From an uncultured Prevotellaceae bacterium (GTDB lineage Bacteria; Bacteroidota; Bacteroidia; Bacteroidales; Bacteroidaceae): a stretch of 64,000 bases of DNA. The DNA lies in assembly GCA_902776665.1 (NCBI GenBank), contig CACYQZ010000005.1:34869-98868 (forward strand), given 5' to 3'. Under the pieces are notes generated by a model. The model ran no database searches, had not been told where the DNA came from, and saw only the letters and a program-made list of their open reading frames with translations. The position numbers and the translations under genes are program-made. Shown here piece by piece: positions 8,412 through 17,733 of the stretch; position 1 is the first letter of the stretch, and every line of letters begins with the position of its first letter.

Positions 8412-9776
8412 TTAGGAGTAGATTCCTGTGTAGTTTCCAGGTGCGATGGCGGCAAGTTCCGCCTTGACTTCGCGACTGACATCGAGGTTCGAGATGAACG
8501 CTGCGATGCTGTCGGCGGTCATTTGCGTGTTGGTTCGCGTCAGGGCTTTCAGAGCCTCGTAAGGTTTCGGATAGCCTTCGCGCCGGAGAATCGTCTGGAT
8601 GGCTTCGGCCACCACCGCCCAGTTTTCGGCAAGGTCATCGTGCAGCTTCCGCTCGTTGAGAATGAGCTTGCGCAGACCTTTTAGCGTGCTTTGCATGGCA
8701 ATGACGCTGTGGGCGATGGGCTGTCCGATGTTGCGCAGCACGGTGCTGTCGGTGAGGTCACGCTGCAGGCGGCTGATGGGCAGTTTCTGCGCGAGGAACT
8801 GCAAAATGGCATTTGCCATGCCGAGATTTCCCTCGGAATTCTCAAAATCGATAGGGTTCACCTTGTGCGGCATCGCGCTCGACCCCACTTCACCCTCTTT
8901 GATGCGCTGTTTGAAGTATTCCATCGAGATATACATCCAGAAATCGCGGTCGAGGTCGATGAGAATCGTGTTGATGCGGTGAAGCGCGTCGAACACGGCA
9001 GCCAGCATGTCGTAGTTGCTGATTTGTGTGGTGTATTGTTCGCGCTGCAAACCCAGCTTTTCGCCGACGAAACGGTTGGCAAAATCGGTCCAGTCGATAT
9101 GGGGATAAGCCACGTAGTGGGCGTTGAAATTGCCCGTCGCACCACCGAATTTTGCTGTCATCGGTGTCTTTTTCAGCATATCGAGCTGTTCGGTGAGGCG
9201 ATAGACATAGACCATCACCTCCTTGCCCAATCGCGTGGGCGAGGCGGGCTGTCCGTGGGTGCGGGCGAGCATCGGAACGGCTTTCCATTCATCGGCATAC
9301 TGGCGAAGTTGGTCGATGAGTTCCGTGAGGAGTGGCTCGAACACGTCGTCGAGGGCTTCTTTCAAAGAAAGTGGCACGCTCGTGTTGTTGATGTCTTGAG
9401 AAGTAAGGCCGAAGTGGATGAATTCCTGGAAAGTGGAGAGTTGGCTGTCAGGAGTTGACAGTTTGTCGATTTTCTCCTTAATGAAATACTCGACGGCTTT
9501 CACGTCATGGTTGGTAATCGACTCAATTTCCTTCACGCGACGGGCATCGTTTTCGTCGAAATCTTCGTAAATTTTACGCAGACTCGGGAAAAGCGAATGG
9601 TCGAAATCGGCCAACTGCGGCAAAGGCAGTTCGCACAAAGCGATGAAATACTCAATTTCTACGCGGATGCGGTAGCGGATGAGTGCAAATTCGGAAAAAT
9701 AGTCGGCCAGATTTTCGGTTTTTCCACGGTAACGACCATCGACGGGTGAGATTGCTGTAAGTTCCTGAAGTTTCAT
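8412..9776 (-). CDS. purB: Adenylosuccinate lyase with short in-frame array insertion
   Basis: PurB performs two steps of purine synthesis: SAICAR to AICAR, and adenylosuccinate to AMP. I start at ATG 9776 (MKLQELTAISPVDGRYRG), the exact family N-terminus; longer frames run back through the tRNA. The signature GSSAMPHKVNPIDFENSEGN, with the catalytic serine loop, is intact over 454 residues. Residues 106-115 (LSTPDSQLST) come from a degenerate heptamer array, in a loop between KEKIDK and FQEFIHF. E. coli PurB has a shorter and different segment there. The ATG is only about 15 nt after a tRNA terminator hairpin, so expression probably depends on read-through. Confidence 0.97.
   Translation of the reverse strand: MKLQELTAISPVDGRYRGKTENLADYFSEFALIRYRIRVEIEYFIALCELPLPQLADFDHSLFPSLRKIYEDFDENDARRVKEIESITNHDVKAVEYFIKEKIDKLSTPDSQLSTFQEFIHFGLTSQDINNTSVPLSLKEALDDVFEPLLTELIDQLRQYADEWKAVPMLARTHGQPASPTRLGKEVMVYVYRLTEQLDMLKKTPMTAKFGGATGNFNAHYVAYPHIDWTDFANRFVGEKLGLQREQYTTQISNYDMLAAVFDALHRINTILIDLDRDFWMYISMEYFKQRIKEGEVGSSAMPHKVNPIDFENSEGNLGMANAILQFLAQKLPISRLQRDLTDSTVLRNIGQPIAHSVIAMQSTLKGLRKLILNERKLHDDLAENWAVVAEAIQTILRREGYPKPYEALKALTRTNTQMTADSIAAFISNLDVSREVKAELAAIAPGNYTGIYS
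9432..9461 (-). repeat. Degenerate heptamer array inside purB (in frame, 10 codons)
   Basis: On the coding strand the units are CTGTCAA, CTCCTGA, CAGCCAA, CTCTCCA plus CT. The encoded LSTPDSQLST matches [10 protein letters not shown] in cysS (50325). Drift from the consensus suggests an older insertion than those in cysS or at 30781. Confidence 0.7.
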
Positions 9777-9782
9777 AAAATA

Positions 9783-9807
9783 AAAAAAATGCCCACGAAT
9801 TGTGGGC
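9783..9807 (-). terminator. Intrinsic terminator fused to tRNA-Val 3' end
   Basis: On the minus strand GCCCAC-AATTC-GTGGGC is followed by ATTTTTTTTA. The left arm uses the last four acceptor bases, the discriminator and the next base of the tRNA, so the terminator and the mature acceptor stem exclude each other. purB starts about 15 nt downstream. Confidence 0.8.
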
Positions 9808-9877
9808 GTTGACGGATTCGAACCGCCGACCCTCTGCTTGTAAGGCAGATGCTCTAAACCAGCTGAGCTAAACGCCC
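9803..9877 (-). tRNA. tRNA-Val (anticodon TAC)
   Basis: The cloverleaf is complete: acceptor GGGCGTT/AACGCCC, D-arm GCTC...GAGC, anticodon stem TCTGC/GCAGA with loop CTTACAA (anticodon TAC), and T-arm with GTTCGAATCC. CCA is not encoded; the discriminator is A. It lies between the OmpA-family gene and purB on the same strand. Confidence 0.96.
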
Positions 9878-9882
9878 TCTTG

Positions 9883-9922
9883 AAACTTTGCAGAGCCGGA
9901 TTGTTCCGGTTCTGCAAAGTTT
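9883..9922. terminator. Long hairpin after the OmpA gene, bidirectional
   Basis: An 18-bp stem (AAACTTTGCAGAGCCGGA with its complement) and a 4-nt loop lie between the OmpA stop and tRNA-Val. A T6 run follows on the plus strand, and only TTTCAAG on the minus strand. The single imperfect pair is G-U when read as plus-strand RNA and A-C on the minus strand. Confidence 0.65.
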
Positions 9923-9948
9923 TTTGATTTGTTATTAACTTTCGGAGA

Positions 9949-11160
9949 TTACTTCACCTGAACAGTTGCACGACGGTTGAAGGAGATGGGCGACAGTTCA
10001 TCAACACCACCCTTACCAATCGTTTCAATCTTGTCGCGGCTCACACCCATCTTCACGAGTTCCTCAGCAACCGTCTTAGCGCGCTCGTCAGAGAGCCACT
10101 GGTTGCGCTCGGGAGTACCAGTTGCGCTGTCAGCATAACCAGTAACGAGCAGGTTCGTGTTGTTCTCAGCAGCGTACTTAGCAACGCCCTGGATGTTCAC
10201 GAGGTCCTTCTGCGAAGCAATGTCGGTCTTGTCAAGGTTGAAGAACACAGAGATCGGAGTCATCACGAATTCGCGGACAGACTTCGGAGTCTCAGCGGGC
10301 TTCTGGTTTGCAAGAGCATCGCGGAGCTTAGCGTTCAGGCGAGCGTTCTCAGCGTTAGCATCGTTGAGCTGTGCATTGAGAGCGTCGATCTGGCTCTGCG
10401 AGAGAGCCTTGATAGCGTCCACATCGGGAGTCTTTTCCCAACCCACCTTACCGAGGTTGAAGGTCAGACCGATTTCGCCACTGAACCAACGGTCGTGGTT
10501 AGGAATGGCATGGCCACCGCCCTTACCACCGAGGTCCTTGTATTTTGTGTTACCAATGCGACCTTCGAAGTCGTCACCGCACATATTGAAGTTTGCCTCG
10601 AGGTTCAGCAACACGCGTTTCGAGAGTCTGAACGTGTTCAGAATACCAGCACTTGCGATAAGCTCATAAGTGTTATACGAGCAGTTGCGGGTCACACCAG
10701 CACCAATGAAAGGAACGAAGTTCCAAACGCGGGTCTCGTTGTAACCGCAGAGCAGATTGCTGACATTGAACAGGATTTGCTCCTGTGCGTTCCAATACTT
10801 AATCTTAGCTTGGTCCTTTGTAGGCTGCACCGTATAACGCTTGTTGCCATCCAGCTGAGGCTGAACGCTACGGCCGTCCACTGCCGAGAACTTGGTACGG
10901 AGACCGAGACCCGGAGTAAACCACTTACCGAGAGCTACAGAGAAACCAGGAGCACTGCGGAAATCCTTAAACGGACTCTTGTCAAAGTCTGCACCCTTCT
11001 CCTCGTTAGAGTAGAAAGCAGTCCAAGCACCGTTAACCTGGAAGAACCAGTTGCTCCAGAACGAATTCGTTGCTACGCTATACTTCTGCGTAGGATCTTC
11101 CTGTGCCATCGAGGCGACAGAAATGCTGGCAAAAGCCAGAATCATTAAAAACTTTTTCAT
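9949..11160 (-). CDS. OmpA family outer membrane protein
   Basis: The product is a 403-residue outer membrane protein. ATG 11160 is chosen (MKKFLMILAFASISVASMA signal peptide) over one three codons upstream. The middle region (about 20-270) is a beta-barrel with alternating aromatic strands. A short Gln/Asn/Leu coiled linker (SQSQIDALNAQLNDANAENARL) follows. The C-terminal OmpA peptidoglycan-binding domain (about 295-403) contains VTGYADSATGTPERNQWLSDERAKTVAEEL and ends in NRRATVQVK. It probably ties the outer membrane to peptidoglycan. A near-consensus promoter and restricted codon use indicate high expression. Confidence 0.93.
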   Translation of the reverse strand: MKKFLMILAFASISVASMAQEDPTQKYSVATNSFWSNWFFQVNGAWTAFYSNEEKGADFDKSPFKDFRSAPGFSVALGKWFTPGLGLRTKFSAVDGRSVQPQLDGNKRYTVQPTKDQAKIKYWNAQEQILFNVSNLLCGYNETRVWNFVPFIGAGVTRNCSYNTYELIASAGILNTFRLSKRVLLNLEANFNMCGDDFEGRIGNTKYKDLGGKGGGHAIPNHDRWFSGEIGLTFNLGKVGWEKTPDVDAIKALSQSQIDALNAQLNDANAENARLNAKLRDALANQKPAETPKSVREFVMTPISVFFNLDKTDIASQKDLVNIQGVAKYAAENNTNLLVTGYADSATGTPERNQWLSDERAKTVAEELVKMGVSRDKIETIGKGGVDELSPISFNRRATVQVK

Positions 11161-11215
11161 AACTATCAATTAATAATGAATTAAAAAATTAAGTTCCTAT
11201 TTTACATTTTCGGCT

Positions 11216-11245
11216 GCAAAGTTAATCATTTTTTTTTATTGGCAA
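11216..11245 (-). promoter_or_regulatory. Promoter of the OmpA gene
   Basis: The minus strand reads TTG (11243-11245), 18-nt spacer, TAACTTTGC (11216-11224), about 55 bp upstream of the start. Long T/A tracts lie further upstream. Confidence 0.75.
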
Positions 11246-11334
11246 CATTTTTTTCAAGAAAATTACCATTTTTCCTCAAAAAAAGTGCATTTTTCTTCAT
11301 TTTCAGAGCATTTTCCGCCATTTTTCCACTTTTT

Positions 11335-13125
11335 TCATCCAAAAATCTGCTCAATCTCCTGCTGTTGGAGAATATAGAGGATTTTCTTCCCGTCGGGCGT
11401 ATAGTTTACATTCGAACAGGCAAAGAGGCTGTTGATGATATGTTCCATCTCGTCGTTCGAGAGCACCTGCCCGTATGGAACGGCGGCGTGGCGGGCCAGA
11501 TTCAGCGACAGCGTATCGGCGATTTCGCGCTGGGCACTGCCTCCGGCGTTGGCATCGGCCACGATGTCGCGCACCAAAGTGACGGGATTCACACCCTCCA
11601 ATCCGACGGGGATGGCATTGACGGCGTAGTTGCGAGCACCGAGTTCGGTCAGTTCGAAGCCCAACGCGGCCATCTGGGGCATCATTTCCAGCAAAACGAG
11701 TTCCTCGGCAGCAGTGAATTGGATGACTTCGGGGAAGAGGATTTTCTGGGCAGTCGGCTGGCGATCTTTCTCGCGACCGACATACTCCTCATATAATACG
11801 CGCACGTGCGCGCGATGTTGGTCGATGAGCATCAGACCCGACTTGACCGCCGTCATAATATATTTACCCTTGTATTGGTAGTGCATCGGGGCGCGGTCGG
11901 CGAGTGGTTCGGAGGGTTCGTCGTCGAAAAGTTGGGGTTGGGCGGTCTGCGTCGGAATCAGTTCGTCGTAGAGTTGCTGCCAATCGGTCGTTTTTCGCGG
12001 ACGCTCGGTCTTGCCGCCGCTGAACGGGTTGTACTGCGGATTATAGTTGACTTTCGGCATCTCGGGGTGCGCCGAAGGGTCGAATTGGGGAATATTCGGT
12101 TTTCCTTCCGTATCGAAATCAATCGTGGGAACCTCGCTGAAAACGCCGACGGCCTCGCGAACTGTCGCCGTGAGAATCTGCCAGACGGCCTGTTCGTTCT
12201 CGAACTTGATTTCGGTCTTAGTCGGGTGGATGTTCACGTCGATATTCTCGGCTGGCACCCTGAAATAAATGAAATACGGCACTTGTTCGCCCGTTGGGAC
12301 AAGCCGCTCGAAAGCGTTTTGCACGGCCTTGTGAAAATAGGGATGACGCATATAGCGACCATTCACGAAGAAATATTGGTGAGCACCTTTTTTCTTCGCC
12401 GATTCGGGTTTGCCGACGAGTCCAATGATTTGACACAGCGACGTGTCGGCCTCGACGGGCAGCAAGTCTTGGTTCAGGCGCTTGCCAAAGACATCGACGA
12501 TTCGCTGTCGCAGGTTCGTCGCACGAAGGTTGAAGAGCTCCGAGCCGTTGCTGTGAAACGTGAAGGCGATGTCGGGATAGACCAATGCGATGCGCTCGAA
12601 GGCTTGGACGATGTTGTTGAGTTCGGTGACGTTGGATTTGAGAAATTTCCGACGCGCCGGCACGTTGAAAAAGAGGTTTTCGACCTTGAAATTCGAGCCG
12701 ACGGGACACGAGCAAACCTCCTGTCCAACTACTTTCGAGCCCGAAATCGTGAGCAGCGTGCCCACTTCTTCGCCGCTTTGACGCGTACGCAGTTCGACCT
12801 GTGCCACGGCTGCAATCGACGGCAGAGCCTCGCCGCGGAAACCCATCGTTTGCAGGGCGAAAAGATCGTCGGCCTTACGGATTTTCGAGGTTGCGTGACG
12901 CTCGAAAGCCAGTCGAGCATCGGTTTCCGACATTCCACAGCCGTCGTCGATGACTTGAATCGTCGTGCGACCGGCATCCACCACCAACACGTTGATGGTT
13001 TTGGCACCGGCATCGACAGCGTTCTCGACGAGTTCCTTGATGACGCTCGCTGGTCGCTGGATGACCTCACCAGCCGCTATTTGGTTGGCTACGGAATCGG
13101 GAAGAAGTTGGATGATGTCATTCAT
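11335..13125 (-). CDS. mutL: DNA mismatch repair protein MutL
   Basis: MutL links MutS mismatch recognition to strand removal. The GHKL ATPase domain shows all motifs: [26 protein letters not shown] and [16 protein letters not shown] 13125 ([21 protein letters not shown]) is the family start; the frame has an upstream ATG at 13158 that is not needed. The C-terminal dimerisation domain contains [14 protein letters not shown], a diverged form of the endonuclease motif DQHA(x2)E(x4)E, with Arg for Ala and Val for the first Glu. Nicking activity is therefore uncertain. The start overlaps the OstA-like gene by 8 bp, which suggests coupled translation. Confidence 0.96.
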   Translation of the reverse strand: MNDIIQLLPDSVANQIAAGEVIQRPASVIKELVENAVDAGAKTINVLVVDAGRTTIQVIDDGCGMSETDARLAFERHATSKIRKADDLFALQTMGFRGEALPSIAAVAQVELRTRQSGEEVGTLLTISGSKVVGQEVCSCPVGSNFKVENLFFNVPARRKFLKSNVTELNNIVQAFERIALVYPDIAFTFHSNGSELFNLRATNLRQRIVDVFGKRLNQDLLPVEADTSLCQIIGLVGKPESAKKKGAHQYFFVNGRYMRHPYFHKAVQNAFERLVPTGEQVPYFIYFRVPAENIDVNIHPTKTEIKFENEQAVWQILTATVREAVGVFSEVPTIDFDTEGKPNIPQFDPSAHPEMPKVNYNPQYNPFSGGKTERPRKTTDWQQLYDELIPTQTAQPQLFDDEPSEPLADRAPMHYQYKGKYIMTAVKSGLMLIDQHRAHVRVLYEEYVGREKDRQPTAQKILFPEVIQFTAAEELVLLEMMPQMAALGFELTELGARNYAVNAIPVGLEGVNPVTLVRDIVADANAGGSAQREIADTLSLNLARHAAVPYGQVLSNDEMEHIINSLFACSNVNYTPDGKKILYILQQQEIEQIFG

Positions 13126-14731
13126 TTTTATTTCGTTTACCTCGCCAGTTAAAAACATCGTCTTTGTTGATGGGACGCAGTTCCTCGAGCCACGCGAATT
13201 GCTCTAACTTTTCTTTTCCAGAGGGGATTTGCGTCAGCGGATACCAAGTGCCTTCGGCCTTCGGCATCCAGATTTTCTCGAGTTTGCGCTCAGCCGAGAA
13301 GTACATTTTCATCGTGTCGGTCTCGGTGTAGTCCATCACGATAATCGACGTGTCTTTCTCGTCGATGGGATAGTAAATCGCCCGCACATTGCCCGACGAA
13401 ATCGCCCGTCGGATGTTGCCATCCTCGAAAAATGCTGTCATTTCCTTCGATGAAATCTGGTTGAAATGCTCCTCTTCATCGACTTTCTCGATGGAAAGGG
13501 CCTGTCCGATGATGTGCGCCATACGAATCGTGGAATCGTTGAGATAGACGCGGATTTCGTCGCCGAGCAACTGCCGCCCCTCGCTCCAAACAATCGGGTC
13601 TTGGTACATCGTCATACAGGAATCCTTCGAACTATACACCATCGAGTCGCACACGGCCTGCACGTCGTTGCGATAGGCGCGAACGTGCTGGAAACAGTGG
13701 ATTTTCCGATAAGCGGAATCGGTGTTGAGGTGGAACGTGTAGATTTTGATGCTGTCGCCGTGCATATAGAGCGTGTCGCGCTGCGAAAAGTCCTTTACCA
13801 AGGCGCGTTTCGTCGCGAAACCCGTACCTGTCTGTTCATTGTAGATGAGGTGGTCGCAGTTGAGTTCGTTTTTGTTCTCCAAATCGACGTAAATCACGTT
13901 GCCGAAGGCCTCGCTGTAACCCGATTTGTCGTCGTAGAAAAGGCTGTCGCCCGTGATGGTTTTCTGCTGATCGACCACCGTCGAGCGCCCGTACATCTGC
14001 GCTTGGTCGGTTTTCGTGTTGAAATAGCCGTTGTCGGTGTCGATGGTGCTACCCTGCGAGGTTACTTTCGACGGTCCGACGACGTGGGCAATCGACTTTT
14101 GCGTGTCGTAGTAGAGCGTGTCGGTGGTGACGAGGCGGTTGCCGTTGTAGAGTTTCACGTCGTAGAAGAAAATGGCCTGTCGCGTCTCGGTGTTGTATTG
14201 TCCCCAGTCGGAAACGAGGTTGTCCTTGCCATCGACGAGTTTTCCGCCATCGACGAAATAGGCCGTGTGGTAGAGTCGGTCGTAGGTCAGGCTGTCGGTG
14301 TAGAGTGTCTGCCGACGGTGTTTCAAGACGACATTCTTGCTCGCCGTCATCAGTTCCTCGGAACCGTCGTAAGTGCCTTTGTCGCAGGTCAGCGAGAGCG
14401 TGTCGCCCTGCTTGAAACGCACGTGTCCGAAGGCTTTCACCGAGTTCGACGACTCGTAGTAATAGGCGCTGTCGCACCACAGATGTGCTCCTTGATGGAT
14501 GAAATGGACGCGCCCCTTGGCAATTTGCACGTCGGGATTGGGTCCGTAGAGGTCGTAGCGCAGCACATCGGCGTGGTTCAGATAGACTTTATCGTCTTTC
14601 GACGCCCGTTTTTTCGATTTTCTGACGGGCGTGGCCGCAAAAATCAGGCAAAATCCGAAGAAACCCAGAATCATCAAAAGAGAAATTCTGTGTGTCCGGG
14701 GCTTCGGAATATGTCTGAAAACGGATGCCAT
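13118..14731 (-). CDS. OstA-like protein (LPS transport/assembly related)
   Basis: The 537-residue protein has an N-terminal membrane anchor or uncleaved signal ([18 protein letters not shown]). Many short repeats follow, of the type D-T-L-x-Y-D and L-x-C-D, typical of the OstA/LptA beta-jellyroll (for example [23 protein letters not shown] and [20 protein letters not shown]). LptA/OstA domains bind lipid A and bridge the periplasm during lipopolysaccharide transport. Here the domain is extended compared with E. coli LptA (about 185 residues), as is usual for Bacteroidetes. It lies 16 bp after a SurA-like chaperone and overlaps mutL. Confidence 0.85.
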   Translation of the reverse strand: MASVFRHIPKPRTHRISLLMILGFFGFCLIFAATPVRKSKKRASKDDKVYLNHADVLRYDLYGPNPDVQIAKGRVHFIHQGAHLWCDSAYYYESSNSVKAFGHVRFKQGDTLSLTCDKGTYDGSEELMTASKNVVLKHRRQTLYTDSLTYDRLYHTAYFVDGGKLVDGKDNLVSDWGQYNTETRQAIFFYDVKLYNGNRLVTTDTLYYDTQKSIAHVVGPSKVTSQGSTIDTDNGYFNTKTDQAQMYGRSTVVDQQKTITGDSLFYDDKSGYSEAFGNVIYVDLENKNELNCDHLIYNEQTGTGFATKRALVKDFSQRDTLYMHGDSIKIYTFHLNTDSAYRKIHCFQHVRAYRNDVQAVCDSMVYSSKDSCMTMYQDPIVWSEGRQLLGDEIRVYLNDSTIRMAHIIGQALSIEKVDEEEHFNQISSKEMTAFFEDGNIRRAISSGNVRAIYYPIDEKDTSIIVMDYTETDTMKMYFSAERKLEKIWMPKAEGTWYPLTQIPSGKEKLEQFAWLEELRPINKDDVFNWRGKRNKNE

Positions 14732-14747
14732 TTTTCGGAAATCGACC

Positions 14748-16178
14748 TTACTTAATCCAGCCCTGATGCTCGAAATTGCAATTCTTGTAGCGGTCGTTCA
14801 TACGCACGTAGGTGTGCTTGATTTTATCGGCGACCCATTCCTTGAGCACTTGCTCGCGACGCTGTGCCAACACGATGTTTTTCATCACTTGGAAATCTTG
14901 CGTGATGGTGGCGCGATGGGCATCGACGCGGTTCACGAGTTTCACGATGGCGGTCGTGAGTTTTCCACGCGAGTTGATCATCGAAAATGCCTGCGAAACC
15001 TGACCGACCTTCAGCGTATCGACCACGCGGGCGACTTCCGTCGGCAGGTCTTTCATACTGAAGCGCGAGGTCAGCGAGCGTGTATTTTCGTCGATGTGCG
15101 ACATCAGTCCGCGGTTGTTGCGCGTGTCTTTGTCGTCGGAAATGGCAGCGGCTTCCTCGAAGGTGAATTTGCCCTCGCGAATTTCGCTGGCAATCGAGTC
15201 GAGTCGGGCTTTCATCTGCTCGACAGCCTCGCCCGAAACCTGCGGTTTCAAGAGGATGTGGCGGCAGTTGATGCGGTCGCCACGCTTGTCGATGAGTTGG
15301 ATGATGTGGAAGCCGAACTCCGATTCGACGATTTTCGACACTTTTTTCGGGTCGGTGAGGTTGAAAGCGACGTTGGCAAAGGCAGGGTCGAAGGTTGCGC
15401 GACCCGTATATCCCAATTCACCGCCCTGACGCGCCGAAACGGGGTCTTCGGAATAGAGTCGGGCGAGTGTGGCGAAGGTTGTTTCGCCCTTGTTCACGCG
15501 CTCGGTGTATTCGCGCAACAGGTCTTTGACGCGATTGATTTCCTCGATGGCGATGCGCGGCTGCTGCGTGATGATCTCGACTTCCACCTCCGTCGGAACG
15601 TAAGGAACGCTGTCGGAAGGCACTTTTTCAAAGTAACGGCGCACGTCGGAAGGCGTGACGCTCACGTCCTCGACGAGTTTTTGGCGCATTTTTCCGACCA
15701 GAAGCGTGTTTTTGTAGTCATCGTGCAGGTCACGGCGGATTTGCGCGATGCTTTTCCGCTGGTATTCCTCGAGTTTTTCCTGCGAACCAACGATGCTAAT
15801 CCAATGGTTGATTTGGTCGTCGATGCCTTGCGTCACTTCCGATTCGGTCACTTCAATCGAGTCGATGGCGGCTTGGTGCAAAAACAGCTTTTGCACGGCG
15901 AGTTGCTCGGGAATCGAGCAGTCGGGGTCGCCCTTGAACGGAATTTTCTCCACTTCCATTTGCTGGCGCATCGCCTCGACGTCGGACTTGAGAATTGGCT
16001 CGTCGCCAACCACCCAAATCACCTCATCGACGATGCTCGACTCGGGAATCACCACTTCGCTTTTCGGCTGATTGACAGAGTCGGCAGCCATCGGCTTCGG
16101 GGTGAAAATGCTGCGGCCATCGACGTTCTGCGCGAAGCCAAGCAACGCGGCGGCCACGAATATTACGATTTTTCTCAT
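14748..16178 (-). CDS. surA: SurA-like periplasmic peptidyl-prolyl isomerase
   Basis: The 476-residue product has a signal peptide at residues 1-22. A SurA N-terminal helical chaperone region (IVDEVIWVVGDEPILKSDVEAMRQQ) is followed by two parvulin domains. The first includes LARLYSEDPVSARQGGELGYTGR and FGFHIIQLIDKRGDRI. The second starts at CRHILLKPQ. In proteobacteria SurA escorts outer-membrane beta-barrels, and the same role is likely here given the adjacent OstA-like gene. It starts 6 bp after the preceding isomerase gene, so the two are probably co-translated. Confidence 0.9.
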   Translation of the reverse strand: MRKIVIFVAAALLGFAQNVDGRSIFTPKPMAADSVNQPKSEVVIPESSIVDEVIWVVGDEPILKSDVEAMRQQMEVEKIPFKGDPDCSIPEQLAVQKLFLHQAAIDSIEVTESEVTQGIDDQINHWISIVGSQEKLEEYQRKSIAQIRRDLHDDYKNTLLVGKMRQKLVEDVSVTPSDVRRYFEKVPSDSVPYVPTEVEVEIITQQPRIAIEEINRVKDLLREYTERVNKGETTFATLARLYSEDPVSARQGGELGYTGRATFDPAFANVAFNLTDPKKVSKIVESEFGFHIIQLIDKRGDRINCRHILLKPQVSGEAVEQMKARLDSIASEIREGKFTFEEAAAISDDKDTRNNRGLMSHIDENTRSLTSRFSMKDLPTEVARVVDTLKVGQVSQAFSMINSRGKLTTAIVKLVNRVDAHRATITQDFQVMKNIVLAQRREQVLKEWVADKIKHTYVRMNDRYKNCNFEHQGWIK

Positions 16179-16184
16179 ACTTTA

Positions 16185-17609
16185 TTAATGGTTATTGACG
16201 GTCTTCAGCACCTTTTCATCGACCTTCACGGCATATTTACGGCGCAATTCAGCCACCCATTCGTTTTCCAAAGCCTCCTGATAGTCGGCCACGACGAGTC
16301 CGCGCACGTCCTGATAGCTTTCAGGCTTTTTCAGTTTCTTGCCATAGACGGCATCGATGGGGAATTTCTCGAGTTTTTTCACCTCGGCAGTCTTCACCTT
16401 GAAGATTTCGCGATCGACAAAGCCGTTGTCGCCCTGCTTGAAGATGCCTTTTTCCACGCGGATGCGCAGCACAGAGTCGTTGTTAAAGGTCGTGCGCAGT
16501 TTCTCGGCCCATTTGTCGAAAGCCAAGCCTTTCACCGCATTTTTCACGGCTTTCACGTCGCCCTGCTCCTTCACGTGATAGACCATTCCCTTGAATCGGG
16601 GCTCGTCCCACGCATATTTTTTCTTGTTTTTATTGAAGAAAGCGGCCAGTCCAGCCTCGTCTTTGTTGGCTTTTTCCCAGACTTTCTTGTTGCTGATTTC
16701 GTAAAGAAGAAGACCGTCGTGATATTCCTGAATCAAGTATTTCAGTTCCTCGTCCTGGGCGGTCATCTCGTTCATCTTCTTTTCAACGATAGCCTCGGCG
16801 GTTGTTCCCTCGGCCTCGGCCATTTCGTTCAGTTTCTTATCGACGATGCTCTCGCGAATGTTGCGCTGCTCGATGAAGTTCAGAATGTCGGTGCGCACCG
16901 AGTCGTAGGGGAAGAAACTGCCCTTGTCAATCATTTTGATGATGTGGTAGCCGTATGGCGAGAGCACGGGCTCGCTCACTTCGCCTTTGTTCAGGGCGAA
17001 AGCGGCCTTTTCAAAGTCGGGAACGAGTTGTCCCTTCGTCACCCACGGCAATTCACCGCCATTCACCGCCGAACTCTTGTCGTCGCTCAGTCGGCGGGCG
17101 AGGTCGACGAAATCAGCACCGTTTTTCAGGGCTTTCGCGATGGAATCGATGCGCGTCTTGGCGGCTTTCTGCTGTGCTTCGGTTGCCTTTTGGCCGAGCA
17201 TCAGCAGGATGTGTGCCGGCTTCATCATTCCACCCATCGAGTCGATGCGGTGGGCCGTTTCGTCGTAGATGCGATGAGCTTCGGCCTCAACGTCGGCATC
17301 GGTGATGAAGGTCGGGCGAATCTGCTGGTCGCGATACGACACAAACTCCTCGCGGAACGAGGTCATCGTGTCCATTCGAGCCTCTTTCGCAGCCTCGACT
17401 TTCAGTTTGTAGTTGATGAACAAATCGACATATTCGGCCACGTTTTTCTTGTCGATGACACCGTCGGAATTGTTCTTGTTGAAAGAATACTCAAACTCTG
17501 AGCGCAGCACGGGCTGTCCGTTCACCGTCATAATGACGGGGTCGTCTTTCGTCTGCGCATTGGCTACCGATGCTACGAAGAGCAGAGCGGCGAAAAGCAT
17601 TTTTTTCAT
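16185..17609 (-). CDS. Parvulin-type peptidyl-prolyl isomerase, secreted
   Basis: The 474-residue protein has a signal peptide (MKKMLFAALLFVASVANA). An N-terminal helical region (DPVIMTVNGQPVLRSEFEYSFNKNN) is typical of PpiC/SurA-like chaperones. One clear parvulin domain follows at about 125-235 (AHILLML, LARRLSDDKSSAVNGGELPWVTKGQ, YGYHIIKMID). The C-terminal half contains a long helical region and no second canonical parvulin core. It heads the isomerase-SurA-OstA-mutL run and probably assists folding of outer-membrane proteins. I see no good promoter directly upstream on this strand, so transcription may come from guaB. Confidence 0.9.
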   Translation of the reverse strand: MKKMLFAALLFVASVANAQTKDDPVIMTVNGQPVLRSEFEYSFNKNNSDGVIDKKNVAEYVDLFINYKLKVEAAKEARMDTMTSFREEFVSYRDQQIRPTFITDADVEAEAHRIYDETAHRIDSMGGMMKPAHILLMLGQKATEAQQKAAKTRIDSIAKALKNGADFVDLARRLSDDKSSAVNGGELPWVTKGQLVPDFEKAAFALNKGEVSEPVLSPYGYHIIKMIDKGSFFPYDSVRTDILNFIEQRNIRESIVDKKLNEMAEAEGTTAEAIVEKKMNEMTAQDEELKYLIQEYHDGLLLYEISNKKVWEKANKDEAGLAAFFNKNKKKYAWDEPRFKGMVYHVKEQGDVKAVKNAVKGLAFDKWAEKLRTTFNNDSVLRIRVEKGIFKQGDNGFVDREIFKVKTAEVKKLEKFPIDAVYGKKLKKPESYQDVRGLVVADYQEALENEWVAELRRKYAVKVDEKVLKTVNNH

Positions 17610-17628
17610 TTTATTTTTTCGATTTTTA

Positions 17629-17660
17629 TTTGATATTTCAAAATGTTGTTGTATCTTTGC
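17629..17660 (+). promoter_or_regulatory. Consensus promoter of a candidate small RNA
   Basis: TTTG (17629-17632), a 19-nt spacer and TATCTTTGC (17652-17660) match the Bacteroidetes consensus exactly in sequence and spacing. It reads toward the 3' end of guaB, and no plus-strand protein gene lies downstream until 19717. Confidence 0.65.
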
Positions 17661-17666
17661 AGCAGA

Positions 17667-17733
17667 AATTAGTCCTTGATTGTCTGAGGCTGCCGCAATT
17701 AGAGCGACTGAGTGCAGATAATTAGGGACTTTT

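Noticed and set aside
8412-9917. Longer purB reading frame starting inside tRNA-Val
   Set aside because: The extra 47 residues are translated tRNA and terminator; the family start MKLQELTAISPVDGRYRG is at 9776.
9883-9922. Promoter boxes AACTTTGC within the long hairpin arms
   Set aside because: They lack the TA of the -7 consensus and a spaced upstream TTG; the hairpin is a better explanation.
11799-11815. CG-rich palindromic run ACGCGCACGTGCGCGCG as a regulatory or Z-DNA site
   Set aside because: It is within the mutL codons for the DQHRAHVRV region and is explained by arginine, alanine and histidine codons.
14631-17501. A 956-codon plus-strand frame across the isomerase genes
   Set aside because: Antisense shadow of two well-conserved parvulin genes; its translation has no recognisable family features.
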